Origin: Sphingopyxis sp. PAMC25046
GTDB lineage: Bacteria > Pseudomonadota > Alphaproteobacteria > Sphingomonadales > Sphingomonadaceae
Assembly (NCBI RefSeq): GCF_004795895.1
Contig: NZ_CP039250.1
Coordinates: 2,232,001-2,296,000 of the forward strand
Direction of reading: 5' to 3'
Length of the DNA stretch: 64,000 bases
Part shown: piece by piece, positions 17,079-25,878 of the stretch
How the letters are laid out: each line of letters begins with the position of its first letter
Numbering within the stretch: the stretch's first letter is position 1
Program-made: the position numbers and the translations under genes
Notes under the pieces: generated by a model
What the model saw: the letters and a program-made list of their open reading frames with translations, nothing else
What the model was told of the DNA's origin: nothing
Databases searched by the model: none

Positions 17079-18707
17079 ATGGCAGGCCTTTCCTTCCTTC
17101 GCCGTCTCGTTCGCAGCCGCCGAGCGAGCATCAGCATCACGACCGCCTTCGGCATGGCGATGCTGATCGGCTCGGCCGCCTTCGCGGTCGATCTCGGTTC
17201 GCTTTATCTCGATCGCCGCAAACTGCAGGGGATCGCCGATGCCGCGGCGATGGCGGCGGCGGGGCGGCCCGGCGAAGAGCGCGCGGCGGCGGAACGGATC
17301 ATCGCGGCCAATTGCGACTGCGGCATCGAAATCGCCGCGCTCACCCCGGGAACCTACACGGCGGATCCCTCGGTTCAGGCGGAACAACGCTTCGCCGGCG
17401 GCGGCGCATCGCCGAACGCGATACGCGTCACGCTGACGCGCGATCGCCCGCTATTCTTCGGCAGCTTCCTGACCGGGCGGCAAGACAGCGTCATCCGCGC
17501 GACCGCAACCGGCGCGCGGCGCGGCTATGCTGCCTTTTCGCTCGGATCGCGTGTCGCGGCGCTGAACGGCGGCTTGCCCAACGCGCTGCTGTCGGCGCTG
17601 ACGGGTAGCGAGGTCAATCTGTCGGTCATGGATTATAACGCGCTCGCCAGCACCGACATCGACCTGCTCGCCTTTTCGGACGCGCTCCGGACCGAACTCG
17701 ACGCCGATGTGTTGACCTTTGGCCAGACGCTGAACACGCAGGCGACGCTGCCGCAGGTGGTGTCGGCGCTGGCGAGCGCGTCGGACGGGCAGGCGGCGAG
17801 GGCGCTCGAACATATCGCCGACAGCGCGTTGCCGCATGCGCTCCTGCCGTCGCGTGCGATCGACTTGGGGCCGCGATCGTCGAGCATCCGCATCGACGCC
17901 GCCAATCCGGTCAAGGTCAATGCGCTCAGCCTGCTGCGCACCATGCTGCTCCTCGGCAATGCAAACCGCCAGGTCGACCTGTCGCTCGCGGGCAATCTTC
18001 TCGGCGGTTCGGGCATCAATATCGCGCTGCTCGTCGGCGAACCGCCCGCCGACTCGCCGCTCATCGCGGTGACCGACACCAATGACGTCATCGTCCGCAC
18101 CGCGCAGGTCCGGCTGAAGGTCGATACGCGGGTGGCGACGCCGCTCGCCAGCGTCCATGTGCCGCTGCTTGCCGAACTCGGGTCGGCGTCGGCGCGGATC
18201 ACCGACATCGACTGCGCCCCGAACAGCAACGCCGCGGTCTCGCTCGGCGTCGTCACCTCGCCGGCGATCGTGGCGATCGGCACGGTTCCCGACAGCGATT
18301 TCCAGGACATGCAACGGCCGCTTGAGCCCCAGCCCGCCCGCGTGGTGAAGCTGCCGCTCGTCAGCATCGACGCACAGGCCGAACTGATCCTGTCCGACCT
18401 CAATGAAAAGCAGGTGGCCTTTTCGCGCAGCGAAATCGACGACGGACAGGTCAAGACCGTGTCGAGCGGCGGGCTGGTCGCGGGTGCGGCGGAATCGCTT
18501 TCGGACCGGATGGAACTCGACGTCAACGTCCTCGGCCTAGGCCTGAACCTGAAAGCGTTGACGGCGGTAGTGGGCGAAACCGTCGCGCTCGCGGCGCCAG
18601 TGCTCGATACCGTCCTCGCCGATCTCACGGGCTTGCTCGGCCTGCAGGTCGGGCAGGCCGATACGCGGGTCAACGCGCTGCGCTGTGGCAAGGCGCGGCT
18701 GGTCTGA
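17079..18707 (+). CDS. TadG-like protein (Flp pilus-assembly TadE/G family)
   Basis: A 542-residue protein with one N-terminal membrane helix (SISITTAFGMAMLIGSAAFAVD, residues about 18-40) followed by LGSLYLDRRKLQGIADAAAMAAA, the TadG N-terminal signature, and a large extracytoplasmic domain (about 480 residues) rich in Ala, Leu and Val. It has no von Willebrand A domain, unlike some TadG proteins. ATG 17079 lies 2 bases after the tadE-like stop, so translation is coupled; a TTG at 17073 is in frame but overlaps the previous gene. Probable role: cell-envelope scaffold or pilus assembly; the absence of other tad genes nearby leaves the function open. Confidence 0.78.
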   Translation: MAGLSFLRRLVRSRRASISITTAFGMAMLIGSAAFAVDLGSLYLDRRKLQGIADAAAMAAAGRPGEERAAAERIIAANCDCGIEIAALTPGTYTADPSVQAEQRFAGGGASPNAIRVTLTRDRPLFFGSFLTGRQDSVIRATATGARRGYAAFSLGSRVAALNGGLPNALLSALTGSEVNLSVMDYNALASTDIDLLAFSDALRTELDADVLTFGQTLNTQATLPQVVSALASASDGQAARALEHIADSALPHALLPSRAIDLGPRSSSIRIDAANPVKVNALSLLRTMLLLGNANRQVDLSLAGNLLGGSGINIALLVGEPPADSPLIAVTDTNDVIVRTAQVRLKVDTRVATPLASVHVPLLAELGSASARITDIDCAPNSNAAVSLGVVTSPAIVAIGTVPDSDFQDMQRPLEPQPARVVKLPLVSIDAQAELILSDLNEKQVAFSRSEIDDGQVKTVSSGGLVAGAAESLSDRMELDVNVLGLGLNLKALTAVVGETVALAAPVLDTVLADLTGLLGLQVGQADTRVNALRCGKARLV

Positions 18708-18799
18708 TCGCCAGCACAATGGCGCCATTGGGGACCTATCGGCGCGCCAGATCACCTCTTGCGCGCCCTATAATGGTCGAAAGAATTTTGGGGGTGAGC

Positions 18800-19699
18800 G
18801 TGGCGACCGCACAAGAACCACAGCGCGTATCGGCGGCGGACTTCATCCGCGGCTTTGCCAATTGGCGATTGCAGTCGGCGCGCAAGCCCGTCGTCGTGAC
18901 GCATCATGGCAAGGACGCGCATGTGCTGATCTCGCTCGACGATTATCGCCGTCTCGACGGCAAGACGGCGCGCGATGTGGCGGCCGCTTCGGATCTGCTC
19001 CAGGCCTCGCTTGCCGGACTCGTCGAATCGGTCCGTGACGCGGTGATCCTGATCGACCGGCAGCGGCGCATCGTCGCGGTCAATCCGGCGGCGTCCGATA
19101 TGCTCGAAATGTCGGCGGCGAGCCTGATCGGCGCGGAATTGACCTCCGTGCTGCCGTCGCTCGGCGACAGTCTCATCCTTCATCACATTGTGCGCCTGCT
19201 CGACCATAGGGAGCGGTTTTCGGGCGATTTGCCCGGGCTGCTGCGACCGCGCCAATGGCTGCACGTCGATCTGGTTCCGGCGCCGGTAGGCGGCGCGATC
19301 ATGCTGCGCGACGTCAGCGAATCGATGGACGAATTCGCGGCGGGCGGCATGCGCGCCGCGATGCTGGATGCCGTAGAGGCCGATGGGGGCATCGGTCACG
19401 CCTGCATTTCGGTTCGCGAGGCGGTGGAATCGGCCAACGCAACGCTCACCGAACTGGTCGGCGTCGATCCCGCTGCGATCCGCCGCGTGCGTTTTTCCGC
19501 GCTCCTGCCCGTGGGGCAACGCGCCGCCTTCGTCGAGGCGCTCGAATCGGTTTTCCGCTTGCGCGACCCGGCGCGTCTCGCATCGCAGATGGTGACGCGC
19601 GACGGGGGCATTGTCGCCGTCAACCTGACGATCGCCGAAATGCGCGGCCCCTATGCAAGCGACGGCGCGGTCATACTCGTCACGCGCCGCGCGGATTAG
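18800..19699 (+). CDS. Regulator with Phd/YefM-like N-terminus and two PAS-like domains
   Basis: About 299 residues. The first 50 (VSAADFIRGFANW, KPVVVTHHGKDAHVLISLDDY) match the Phd/YefM antitoxin fold, which binds DNA and normally neutralises a partner toxin. Residues about 65-165 form a PAS domain (VRDAVILIDRQRRIVAVNPAA, HVDLVPAPVGGAIMLRDVSE), and about 190-299 a second, more diverged PAS (ATLTELVGVDPAAIRRVRF, RDGGIVAVNLTIAEM). No toxin-like gene is adjacent. It may be a sensory transcription factor in which small-molecule or redox sensing controls an antitoxin-type DNA-binding module. Start: GTG 18800 with GGGGG upstream; ATG 18773 overlaps a TATAAT-like element, so it is less likely. Confidence 0.72.
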   Translation: MATAQEPQRVSAADFIRGFANWRLQSARKPVVVTHHGKDAHVLISLDDYRRLDGKTARDVAAASDLLQASLAGLVESVRDAVILIDRQRRIVAVNPAASDMLEMSAASLIGAELTSVLPSLGDSLILHHIVRLLDHRERFSGDLPGLLRPRQWLHVDLVPAPVGGAIMLRDVSESMDEFAAGGMRAAMLDAVEADGGIGHACISVREAVESANATLTELVGVDPAAIRRVRFSALLPVGQRAAFVEALESVFRLRDPARLASQMVTRDGGIVAVNLTIAEMRGPYASDGAVILVTRRAD

Positions 19700-19772
19700 C
19701 TGCCGCCTTCAACCATAACCGTGCGGCTGGACAAGCCCTGACATTGCGCGCAATCATTGCCTACGAAACGTT

Positions 19773-19800
19773 GCAAGTCGCAACTTGCCGTTTACGTAAA
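19773..19800 (+). promoter_or_regulatory. Palindromic operator candidates upstream of the acyl-CoA dehydrogenase pair
   Basis: TTTACGTAAA at 19791-19800 is a perfect 10-bp palindrome, similar to sites of LiuR-type MerR regulators of branched-chain/acyl-CoA catabolism. Just upstream, GCAAGT (19773-19778) and ACTTGC (19783-19788) form a second inverted repeat. Both lie 48-75 bases before the dehydrogenase start. Assignment to a regulator is inference. Confidence 0.45.
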
Positions 19801-19847
19801 GGTGAGCGCCCATTATAAGGGCGCCGGTGCCCAATGGGAGATTCGTG

Positions 19848-21041
19848 ATGGACATGGAATTCAGCCCCGAGGATTTGGCCTTCCAGCAGGAAGTTCGCCA
19901 ATTCATCGCCGAAAATTACCCCGCGGAACTCCGCGGCAAGCAGGACGAGGGCGAAGAATTGTCCAAGGAGGATTTCCTCGCCTGGCACAAGATCCTGTAC
20001 AAGAAGGGCTGGATCGCGCCCGCCTGGCCCGTGGAATATGGCGGCACTGGCTGGACGCCGACGCAGCGTTTCATCTGGTCCGAAGAGACCGCGCGCGCCG
20101 ACTGTATCCGCCTGATGCCCTTCGGCCTCGCGATGGTCGGCCCGGTGATCTACACCTTCGGCACGCCCGAGCAGAAGGCGCATTTCCTGCCGCGCATCCT
20201 GTCGGGTGAGGATTGGTGGTGCCAGGGCTATTCGGAACCCGGCTCCGGCAGCGACCTTGCCTCGCTTCGCACCACGGCCGTCCGCGACGGCGACGACTAT
20301 ATCGTCAACGGTCAAAAGACCTGGACGACGCTGGCGCAACACGCCGACTGGGGCTTTTTCCTCGTCCGCACCGACAAGGACGCCAAGCAACAGGAAGGCA
20401 TCAGCTTCCTTTTGATCGATATGAAATCGCCCGGCATCACCGTGCGCCCGATCATCACCTTGGGCGGCGAGCATGAGGTCAATGAGGTATGGCTCGAGGA
20501 CGTCCGCGTGCCCGTCTCGCAGCGAGTCTATGAAGAGAATAAGGGCTGGACCTGCGCCAAGTTCCTGCTCGCGCACGAACGCACCGGCATCGCCGGCGTC
20601 GCGGCGTCGAAGCGCGGTATCGAGAAGGTGAAGGCAATTGCGCGCACCGAACTCGACGGTGACAAGCCGCTGCTTCAGAATCCCTTTTTCAAGCGCAAGG
20701 TCGCCGAGCTCGAGGTCGACCTGACCGCGCTCGAATTCACCGAGCTCCGCAGTCTCGCCGGCGCGAACGCGGGCAAGGGGCCGGGGCCGGAATCGAGCCT
20801 GCTCAAGATCAAGGGCTCAGAAATCCAGCAGCGCCTCACCGAACTGACGCTCGAAGCCGTCGGCCATTATGGCGCGCCTTATTTCCGCGGGTTCGGAGAG
20901 GGCGACAATGAGCATCCGATCGGGCCCGATTATGCGCACAGAGCCGCGCCGACCTATTTCAACATGCGCAAGACGACCATCTATGGCGGATCGAACGAGA
21001 TCCAGCGCAATATCATCGCGAAGATGGTTTTGGGATTGTGA
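19848..21041 (+). CDS. Acyl-CoA dehydrogenase, large PimC-like subunit
   Basis: A 397-residue FAD-dependent acyl-CoA dehydrogenase, catalysing alpha,beta-desaturation of an acyl-CoA and passing electrons to ETF. Family landmarks: WPVEYGGTGWT near residue 60, the FAD/substrate segment GYSEPGSGSDLASLRTTA, NGQKTWTT, LLAHERTG, and the C-terminal YGGSNEIQRNIIAKMVLGL. It pairs with a second, more diverged dehydrogenase 104 bases downstream; such pairs occur as PimC/PimD, the large and small subunits of pimeloyl-CoA dehydrogenase, in alphaproteobacteria. The substrate here is not provable. ATG 19848 has GGGAG at suitable spacing. Confidence 0.9.
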   Translation: MDMEFSPEDLAFQQEVRQFIAENYPAELRGKQDEGEELSKEDFLAWHKILYKKGWIAPAWPVEYGGTGWTPTQRFIWSEETARADCIRLMPFGLAMVGPVIYTFGTPEQKAHFLPRILSGEDWWCQGYSEPGSGSDLASLRTTAVRDGDDYIVNGQKTWTTLAQHADWGFFLVRTDKDAKQQEGISFLLIDMKSPGITVRPIITLGGEHEVNEVWLEDVRVPVSQRVYEENKGWTCAKFLLAHERTGIAGVAASKRGIEKVKAIARTELDGDKPLLQNPFFKRKVAELEVDLTALEFTELRSLAGANAGKGPGPESSLLKIKGSEIQQRLTELTLEAVGHYGAPYFRGFGEGDNEHPIGPDYAHRAAPTYFNMRKTTIYGGSNEIQRNIIAKMVLGL

Positions 21042-21046
21042 CGCGC

Positions 21047-21133
21047 GTCGCCCCCGCGAAGGCGGGCGCCGCTGGAGGCCTGGTCTCCCGGTCATTGTAG
21101 AACTAAAGCGACCCCCGCCTTCGCGGGGGCGAC
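21047..21133. repeat. REP-like inverted repeat between the two dehydrogenase genes
   Basis: Perfect 20-bp arms, starting GTCGCCCCCGCG at 21047-21066 and mirrored at 21114-21133, separated by 47 bases. It sits inside a two-gene unit, 5 bases after the first stop and 11 before the second ATG. This GC-rich type is typical of dispersed sphingomonad REP elements and could fold in the mRNA. Confidence 0.8.
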
Positions 21134-21144
21134 GGGGATAAAAA

Positions 21145-22284
21145 ATGGATTTCACCTACACCGAAACGCAGGACATGATCCGCGACACGCTCGCCCGTTT
21201 TCTGAGCGACACCTATGATTTCGAGACGCGCCACAAGTTCATCAATGGCGATACGGGGCGCGATCCCGCAATCTGGACCGCGCTCGCGCAGGAACTCGGC
21301 ATGCTCGGCGCGCCCTTTGCCGAAGAGCATGGTGGCCTTGGCGGCGGCGCGCTCGAAAATGCGATCGTGATGGAGGAACTCGGCAAGGTCATCGGGGTCG
21401 AGCCCTATCTACCGACCGTCGTCATCGCGGGCGGCGCCCTGAAAGCTGTCGGCGGGGCGCAGGCCGACGCGATGATCCCGGAGATCATCGCGGGCAATGC
21501 GATCGTCGCTTTCGCCTATGCCGAGCCGCAGGGGCGTTATGACCTTGCCAATCTGCGCACCACCGCGAAGAAGGACGGCGGCGGCTATGTGCTGAACGGC
21601 CACAAGGGCGTCGTCTATGCCGCGCCCTGGGCGACGCACCTGCTCGTCACCGCGCGCACCGGCGGCGGTCAGCGCGACAAGGACGGCGTGTCGCTGTTCC
21701 TGATCGACGCCGATCTGCCGGGCATCGTCCGCCGCGACTATCCGACCGTCGACGGCAGCCGCGCTTCCGAAATCTATTTCGAGAATTTCGCGATCCCCGG
21801 CGACGCGCTGCTTGGGCCCGAAGGTGCGGGCCTGCCGCTGGTCGAACAGATCGTCGACGAAGCGACCGTCGCCGTCTGCGCCGAGGCCACCGGCGTGATG
21901 CAGAAGCTGCACGAGGGCACGCTCGAATATACGCAGCAGCGCAAGCAGTTCGGCGTGCCGATCGCGAAGTTCCAGGTGCTCCAGCACCGAATGGTCGACA
22001 TGTTCATGGAGGTCGAACAGGCGCGGTCGATGACGATCATGGCGACGCTGAAACTGGGTCTGCCCGCGAACGAGCGCATGGCGGCGGTGTCGGCGGCGAA
22101 GAACAAGGTCGCGCGCGGCGCGAATTTCGTCGGGCAGAATGCGATCCAGACCCACGGCGGCATCGGCATCACGCAGGAACTGGCAATCGGCCATTATTTC
22201 AAGCGCGCGACGATGATCGAAGGCCAGTTCGGCAGCGCCGATTTTCATATGGACCGCTACGAGCAGATCACGCTGGCGGATTGA
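21145..22284 (+). CDS. Acyl-CoA dehydrogenase, small PimD-like subunit
   Basis: A 379-residue second acyl-CoA dehydrogenase, diverged from its neighbour: MDFTYTETQDMIRDTLARFL at the start, MLGAPFAEEHGGLGGG, then FAYAEPQGRYDLANLRTTA where the canonical TEPxxGSD motif is altered, and the C-terminal QTHGGIGITQELAIGHYFKR. The altered FAD-loop and shorter C-terminus fit the PimD-type small subunit that works with the upstream subunit. Start ATG 21145 follows GGGG inside the arm of the REP-like element. No downstream gene is co-directional. Confidence 0.88.
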   Translation: MDFTYTETQDMIRDTLARFLSDTYDFETRHKFINGDTGRDPAIWTALAQELGMLGAPFAEEHGGLGGGALENAIVMEELGKVIGVEPYLPTVVIAGGALKAVGGAQADAMIPEIIAGNAIVAFAYAEPQGRYDLANLRTTAKKDGGGYVLNGHKGVVYAAPWATHLLVTARTGGGQRDKDGVSLFLIDADLPGIVRRDYPTVDGSRASEIYFENFAIPGDALLGPEGAGLPLVEQIVDEATVAVCAEATGVMQKLHEGTLEYTQQRKQFGVPIAKFQVLQHRMVDMFMEVEQARSMTIMATLKLGLPANERMAAVSAAKNKVARGANFVGQNAIQTHGGIGITQELAIGHYFKRATMIEGQFGSADFHMDRYEQITLAD

Positions 22285-22312
22285 CCGGGTAGCGACGGAC
22301 ATTCCCCCTTAC

Positions 22313-22400
22313 CGTCACCCCGGGCTTGACCCGGGGCCTGCCTTGCCTTTTCGCTGTCGTTAGAAAAAAAGGCGGGTCCCGGGTCAAGCCCGGGATGACG
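22313..22400. repeat. REP-like inverted repeat, possible bidirectional terminator
   Basis: Left arm from 22313 (CGTCACCCCGGGCTTGACCC...) and right arm 22374-22400 ending CAAGCCCGGGATGACG are near-perfect inverses around a 35-base centre that contains AAAAAAA. It lies between the convergent dehydrogenase and receptor genes. The same family recurs at 31237-31328. Confidence 0.8.
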
Positions 22401-22444
22401 AAGCTGGAGGAAGCAATGGCAGCCCGCGGAAAGGCCGCCATTCG

Positions 22445-24943
22445 CTAATAAGCCACGTCCACCGCGATCCGGAGCGTGCGCGGGCGCAGCGGAGTAAGAA
22501 AGCCCTCGTTCCCTTCAAGGAACGGCGTTCCGAGCGAAAAGCGGTTGCCACGCGAATCGAACAGATTGGTCAGCGTAAGCGACAGCCCGCGGCGATTGTT
22601 GCCGACCCGCATCGCGAGCCCGGTATCGACATAATCGCCCTGACTTTCGCCCAGCACCGGACCGATGCCGAGCCGCGACGGCCCGATATAATTCGCCCAG
22701 CCGTTGACGCGGAAATCCTCGTCGCCGATCATCGTCGCATAGTTGATCGACCCGCGCACCGCATGGCTCGCGACATTGGGGATGCGGCCGAGCCGCGCGG
22801 GCGCCGCGGCGAACACCGGCAGGATCTGTGGCGAAAGATCGTCGACGCGGCTATGATTATAGACCGCGCCGAGCTCGAAGGTCAGCGCATCGGTCGGCCG
22901 CATCGCGACCGCGCCCGACAGGCTGGTGATCCGGCCGTTGCCGATATTGGCGGTGGTTGGAAAGCCGCTGCTGTCGATAAAATCCGCCTGGATGTTGCGC
23001 CAGCGGCTGTGCGAGATCGAAAGGCTTGCGTCGAGCAGGCTCCGTCCCTTGTCGCCAAACCGCATCCCGGCCTCCCAGGTGCGCACCTGATCGTTGAGGA
23101 AGCGCCGCACGAAATTGCCGTCGACCGCAAGGCCGCCGGGGCGGAACCCCTCCTGATAGCGTGCGTAGAGCCGGACGTTGTCGAGTGGGGTCGCCAGCAG
23201 CGAAACCGACGGCAGCAGATCGGTTTCGTTGCGCGATGCGGTCGTCGCGCGGTTCGCTTCCGCCAAGGCAAAGGAAACACCCTCGGCCTCGCCGCCCAGC
23301 CGCGCATGCGACAGGCGGAGGCCGCCCGAAGCGATCAGGTTGGGCATGATTTCGACCGTCGCCTCGGCATAGCCGGTGACTTCGGTGATCCGGTTGGTCA
23401 CGCCGGGCAACACCGTGCGAAGCGGGCCATAGGCATATTCGCGGTCCTGCCGCGCGCGATTGTCGATGAAGCTCGCGCCGACCACCCAGCCGAGCCCGTC
23501 GTGATAAGGCCGCGACAGCCGGTTCTCGCTGACGAACATGCGCGTGTCGTTATGCTGGTCGAGCACGCGCGGCACATCGGACATGGGAACAACCTCGACC
23601 GGCGCGAACAGGCGCTCTACATCGACTGCGCCCATAGCAGCGCCGGCGTCGGCGCCGGTACCTTCGCCGCGCCGCGCTTCGGGCAGGCTCGCATCGAACC
23701 GTTCGAACAGGCGATGGTCGATGAAAGCGTTCGACGACTGGAAATAAAGGTCGCCCCAATCCTTCATCACGACGACCGTGCCCATGCCGTAACGCGCGGT
23801 CGCATTCTGCTCGACCATCGAGGCGCGGGTCAGCGGCGGCGCATCCTTGTCGGCATATTGCGCGTCGTCGGAGGTGATCGCCTGATAGATGCCGCCTAAA
23901 TCGACCGTCCAGCCGTCGCCGGCTTCAAGGCGTAAGGTGCCCCGTCCGCCGCGCACATGGACGCGGTTGACGTCATTCTGTCCGCGCAGCGGATTGTCGA
24001 TATAGCCGCCGTCGGTGAGCATATAGCCGACCAAGCGCAGCGCATGTCCGTTGTCGCCGACGGGCAGGTTGGCGATCGCGGCGATGTCGCCGCCGGGGTC
24101 GCCATGCTGGGTCACCGACAGGCCGGCGATCGCCTGGATGCTCATCGCGCGCGGATCGGGCGCTTTCGGCACGACGTGGATGATGCCGCCGAGCGAGCCC
24201 GCGCCATAGAGCGTGCCCTGAGGCCCTTCGAGGATTTCGACATTGTCGATGTCGTAGAGGCGCAGGTCGGGGTCGGGCGCGTTGTAGCTGAGGCGGATGT
24301 CGCCGAAATATTGGCCGACGGTCGATTGCGTCGGGCCGGTGAAGCTCGAATCGGCGATGCCGCGGATGAACAGCTTGTTGCGCCCCGAACCCAGATGGGT
24401 CGAGGAAACGGTCGCGGTGCGCGAGAGGATCGAATCCATTCCGCGTTCACCGCCAAACGCCAAATCGTCGCCATCCAATCGGGTGACGACGCCCGCGAAA
24501 TGCGAATGGGGAAGGTCGGTCTTCGACGCGGTGACGATGATCTCGTCTTGCGCCGCCGCGATCAGGTCGTTCGCCGGTTCGCGCGCCCGCGGCTGCGGCA
24601 CCGGTCGAGGCGCAGCGGCGGCCTTCGCGACGCGGGCCGGCGCGGGCCGCCGTTCGATCCGCCAGCTCGTCGCGCTGACCCGGACCGCGCGCGCATCGGA
24701 GCCGTCGAGCAGGCGCTGGATCGCCCGCTCGACACTCATCCGCCCGCGCACGGGCTTGACGCGCGCCTGCCACAGCTTCGCGTCGGCGACGCTGATACTG
24801 ACGCCCGCCTGCCGGCTGATCAGCGGGAGAGCGGATGACAGGCTGCCTTTCGGCACATTGAACGCGCGCTCGTCCGCCGCCAGCGCCTGCGCGGGCAGGC
24901 ACAGCGCTATCGCTGCGACGGCGAGGGAAAGGCGCGGGTGCAT
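22445..24943 (-). CDS. FecA-like TonB-dependent receptor with N-terminal signalling (STN) domain
   Basis: An 832-residue outer-membrane receptor. Signal peptide HPRLSLAVAAIALCLPAQALA; STN (secretin/TonB short N-terminal) domain about residues 25-85 (FNVPKGSLSSALPLISRQAG, SVERAIQRLLDGS), then a TonB-box region (DEIIVTASK), a plug (GERGMDSILSRTATVSS, ILEGPQGTLYGAGS) and a barrel ending in LRIAVDVAY. The STN domain is what transducer receptors use to contact a FecR protein, and a fecR gene ends 2 bases upstream, with an ECF sigma gene before it, so this is a complete cell-surface signalling set. Start 24943 is chosen for the signal peptide; ATG 24964 inside fecR is also possible. Ligand unknown; no siderophore genes are nearby. 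Confidence 0.92.
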   Translation of the reverse strand: MHPRLSLAVAAIALCLPAQALAADERAFNVPKGSLSSALPLISRQAGVSISVADAKLWQARVKPVRGRMSVERAIQRLLDGSDARAVRVSATSWRIERRPAPARVAKAAAAPRPVPQPRAREPANDLIAAAQDEIIVTASKTDLPHSHFAGVVTRLDGDDLAFGGERGMDSILSRTATVSSTHLGSGRNKLFIRGIADSSFTGPTQSTVGQYFGDIRLSYNAPDPDLRLYDIDNVEILEGPQGTLYGAGSLGGIIHVVPKAPDPRAMSIQAIAGLSVTQHGDPGGDIAAIANLPVGDNGHALRLVGYMLTDGGYIDNPLRGQNDVNRVHVRGGRGTLRLEAGDGWTVDLGGIYQAITSDDAQYADKDAPPLTRASMVEQNATARYGMGTVVVMKDWGDLYFQSSNAFIDHRLFERFDASLPEARRGEGTGADAGAAMGAVDVERLFAPVEVVPMSDVPRVLDQHNDTRMFVSENRLSRPYHDGLGWVVGASFIDNRARQDREYAYGPLRTVLPGVTNRITEVTGYAEATVEIMPNLIASGGLRLSHARLGGEAEGVSFALAEANRATTASRNETDLLPSVSLLATPLDNVRLYARYQEGFRPGGLAVDGNFVRRFLNDQVRTWEAGMRFGDKGRSLLDASLSISHSRWRNIQADFIDSSGFPTTANIGNGRITSLSGAVAMRPTDALTFELGAVYNHSRVDDLSPQILPVFAAAPARLGRIPNVASHAVRGSINYATMIGDEDFRVNGWANYIGPSRLGIGPVLGESQGDYVDTGLAMRVGNNRRGLSLTLTNLFDSRGNRFSLGTPFLEGNEGFLTPLRPRTLRIAVDVAY

Positions 24944-24945
24944 GG

Positions 24946-25878
24946 TCAGCGGGTCAAGATCCATCCATCGCCTTGCCGCGCGGCCTTCGTCCCCGACAAT
25001 GCGGCGAGGTCGGCGATCGTGCGGTCGCGGTTCTTGTCGATGATCAACGCACCGCGGAACGACAGGTCGGTCGCCTCTGGCGCGATGCGCACCTGCATCC
25101 CGGCGGTGCGTTTCAGATCCTCGGCGACGACGGCAAGCGGCGTGCCGTTGTAGACGAGCAATCCACTGCGCCAGCCGCCGACGTTCGCGACGTCGACGTT
25201 CTGCACGACCGGCGGCTTGGCGTCGCCATCGCGCGCTTCGATGCCCTTGCCCGCGACCAGCCGGACATTGTCGCGGTCGGGGTTATAGAGGACGATGCCT
25301 TCGGACACGGCAACATTGGTCTGACGGTCGCGGCGCACGACGTTGAAGGCGGTGCCGAGATCGACGATCTTGGCGCCGCCGGTCTCGACCACAAAGGGAT
25401 CGTTATTGCGGTGTACGACATGGAACATCGCCTCGCCCACTTCCAGCCGGGCAAAACGCGGGCGATCCGCGTCGATTTCAATCACCGACGCGCCGTTGAT
25501 CTCGATCTTCGACCCGTCGGCAAGGGTGACGGTGCGATGTTCGCCCGCAAGGGTCTCGATCCGGTCGCTGCCACCCAGCAGGCCAAGCCCCGAGATGCTG
25601 ACCACCCCGACGATCGCGGCCGCCATGGCGCCACCGAACCACGCGCGCCGCGAAGGCCGGCGCGGGGCGTCGGGGATCATCACCACCGACGGGGCGGGTG
25701 AAGGCGGCAGTGCATCGAGGTCGCGATCGAGGCTCGCGAGGGCGTCGTAAATCGCGGCGTGCGCGCTGTCCTCGGCGAGCCAGTCGGCAAAGCCGTCCCA
25801 GTCGGTGAAATCGGGGTCGCGCTGGCGGATCAGCCAGTCGATTGCGCGCGCTTCGGCGTCCGCCCGTTCAACCTGCAT
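24946..25878 (-). CDS. FecR-family anti-sigma/signal-transducing membrane protein
   Basis: A 310-residue inner-membrane protein. The N-terminal cytoplasmic part (DUF4880: AIDWLIRQRDPDFTDWDGFADWLAED) should hold the sigma factor; one membrane helix lies around residues 90-112 (AWFGGAMAAAIVGVVSISGLG); the periplasmic FecR domain follows (GEHRTVTLADGSKIEINGAS, GEAMFHVVHRNNDPFVVETGGAKIVDLGTAFNVV). The C-terminus is the part that contacts the receptor STN domain. ATG 25878 has GGAGGC upstream and overlaps the sigma gene by 11 bases. Confidence 0.93.
   Translation of the reverse strand: MQVERADAEARAIDWLIRQRDPDFTDWDGFADWLAEDSAHAAIYDALASLDRDLDALPPSPAPSVVMIPDAPRRPSRRAWFGGAMAAAIVGVVSISGLGLLGGSDRIETLAGEHRTVTLADGSKIEINGASVIEIDADRPRFARLEVGEAMFHVVHRNNDPFVVETGGAKIVDLGTAFNVVRRDRQTNVAVSEGIVLYNPDRDNVRLVAGKGIEARDGDAKPPVVQNVDVANVGGWRSGLLVYNGTPLAVVAEDLKRTAGMQVRIAPEATDLSFRGALIIDKNRDRTIADLAALSGTKAARQGDGWILTR

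Noticed and set aside
16633..18707. A full Tad pilus locus
   Set aside because: Only TadE-like and TadG-like genes are present; no Flp pilin, CpaB, secretin or ATPase gene is adjacent.
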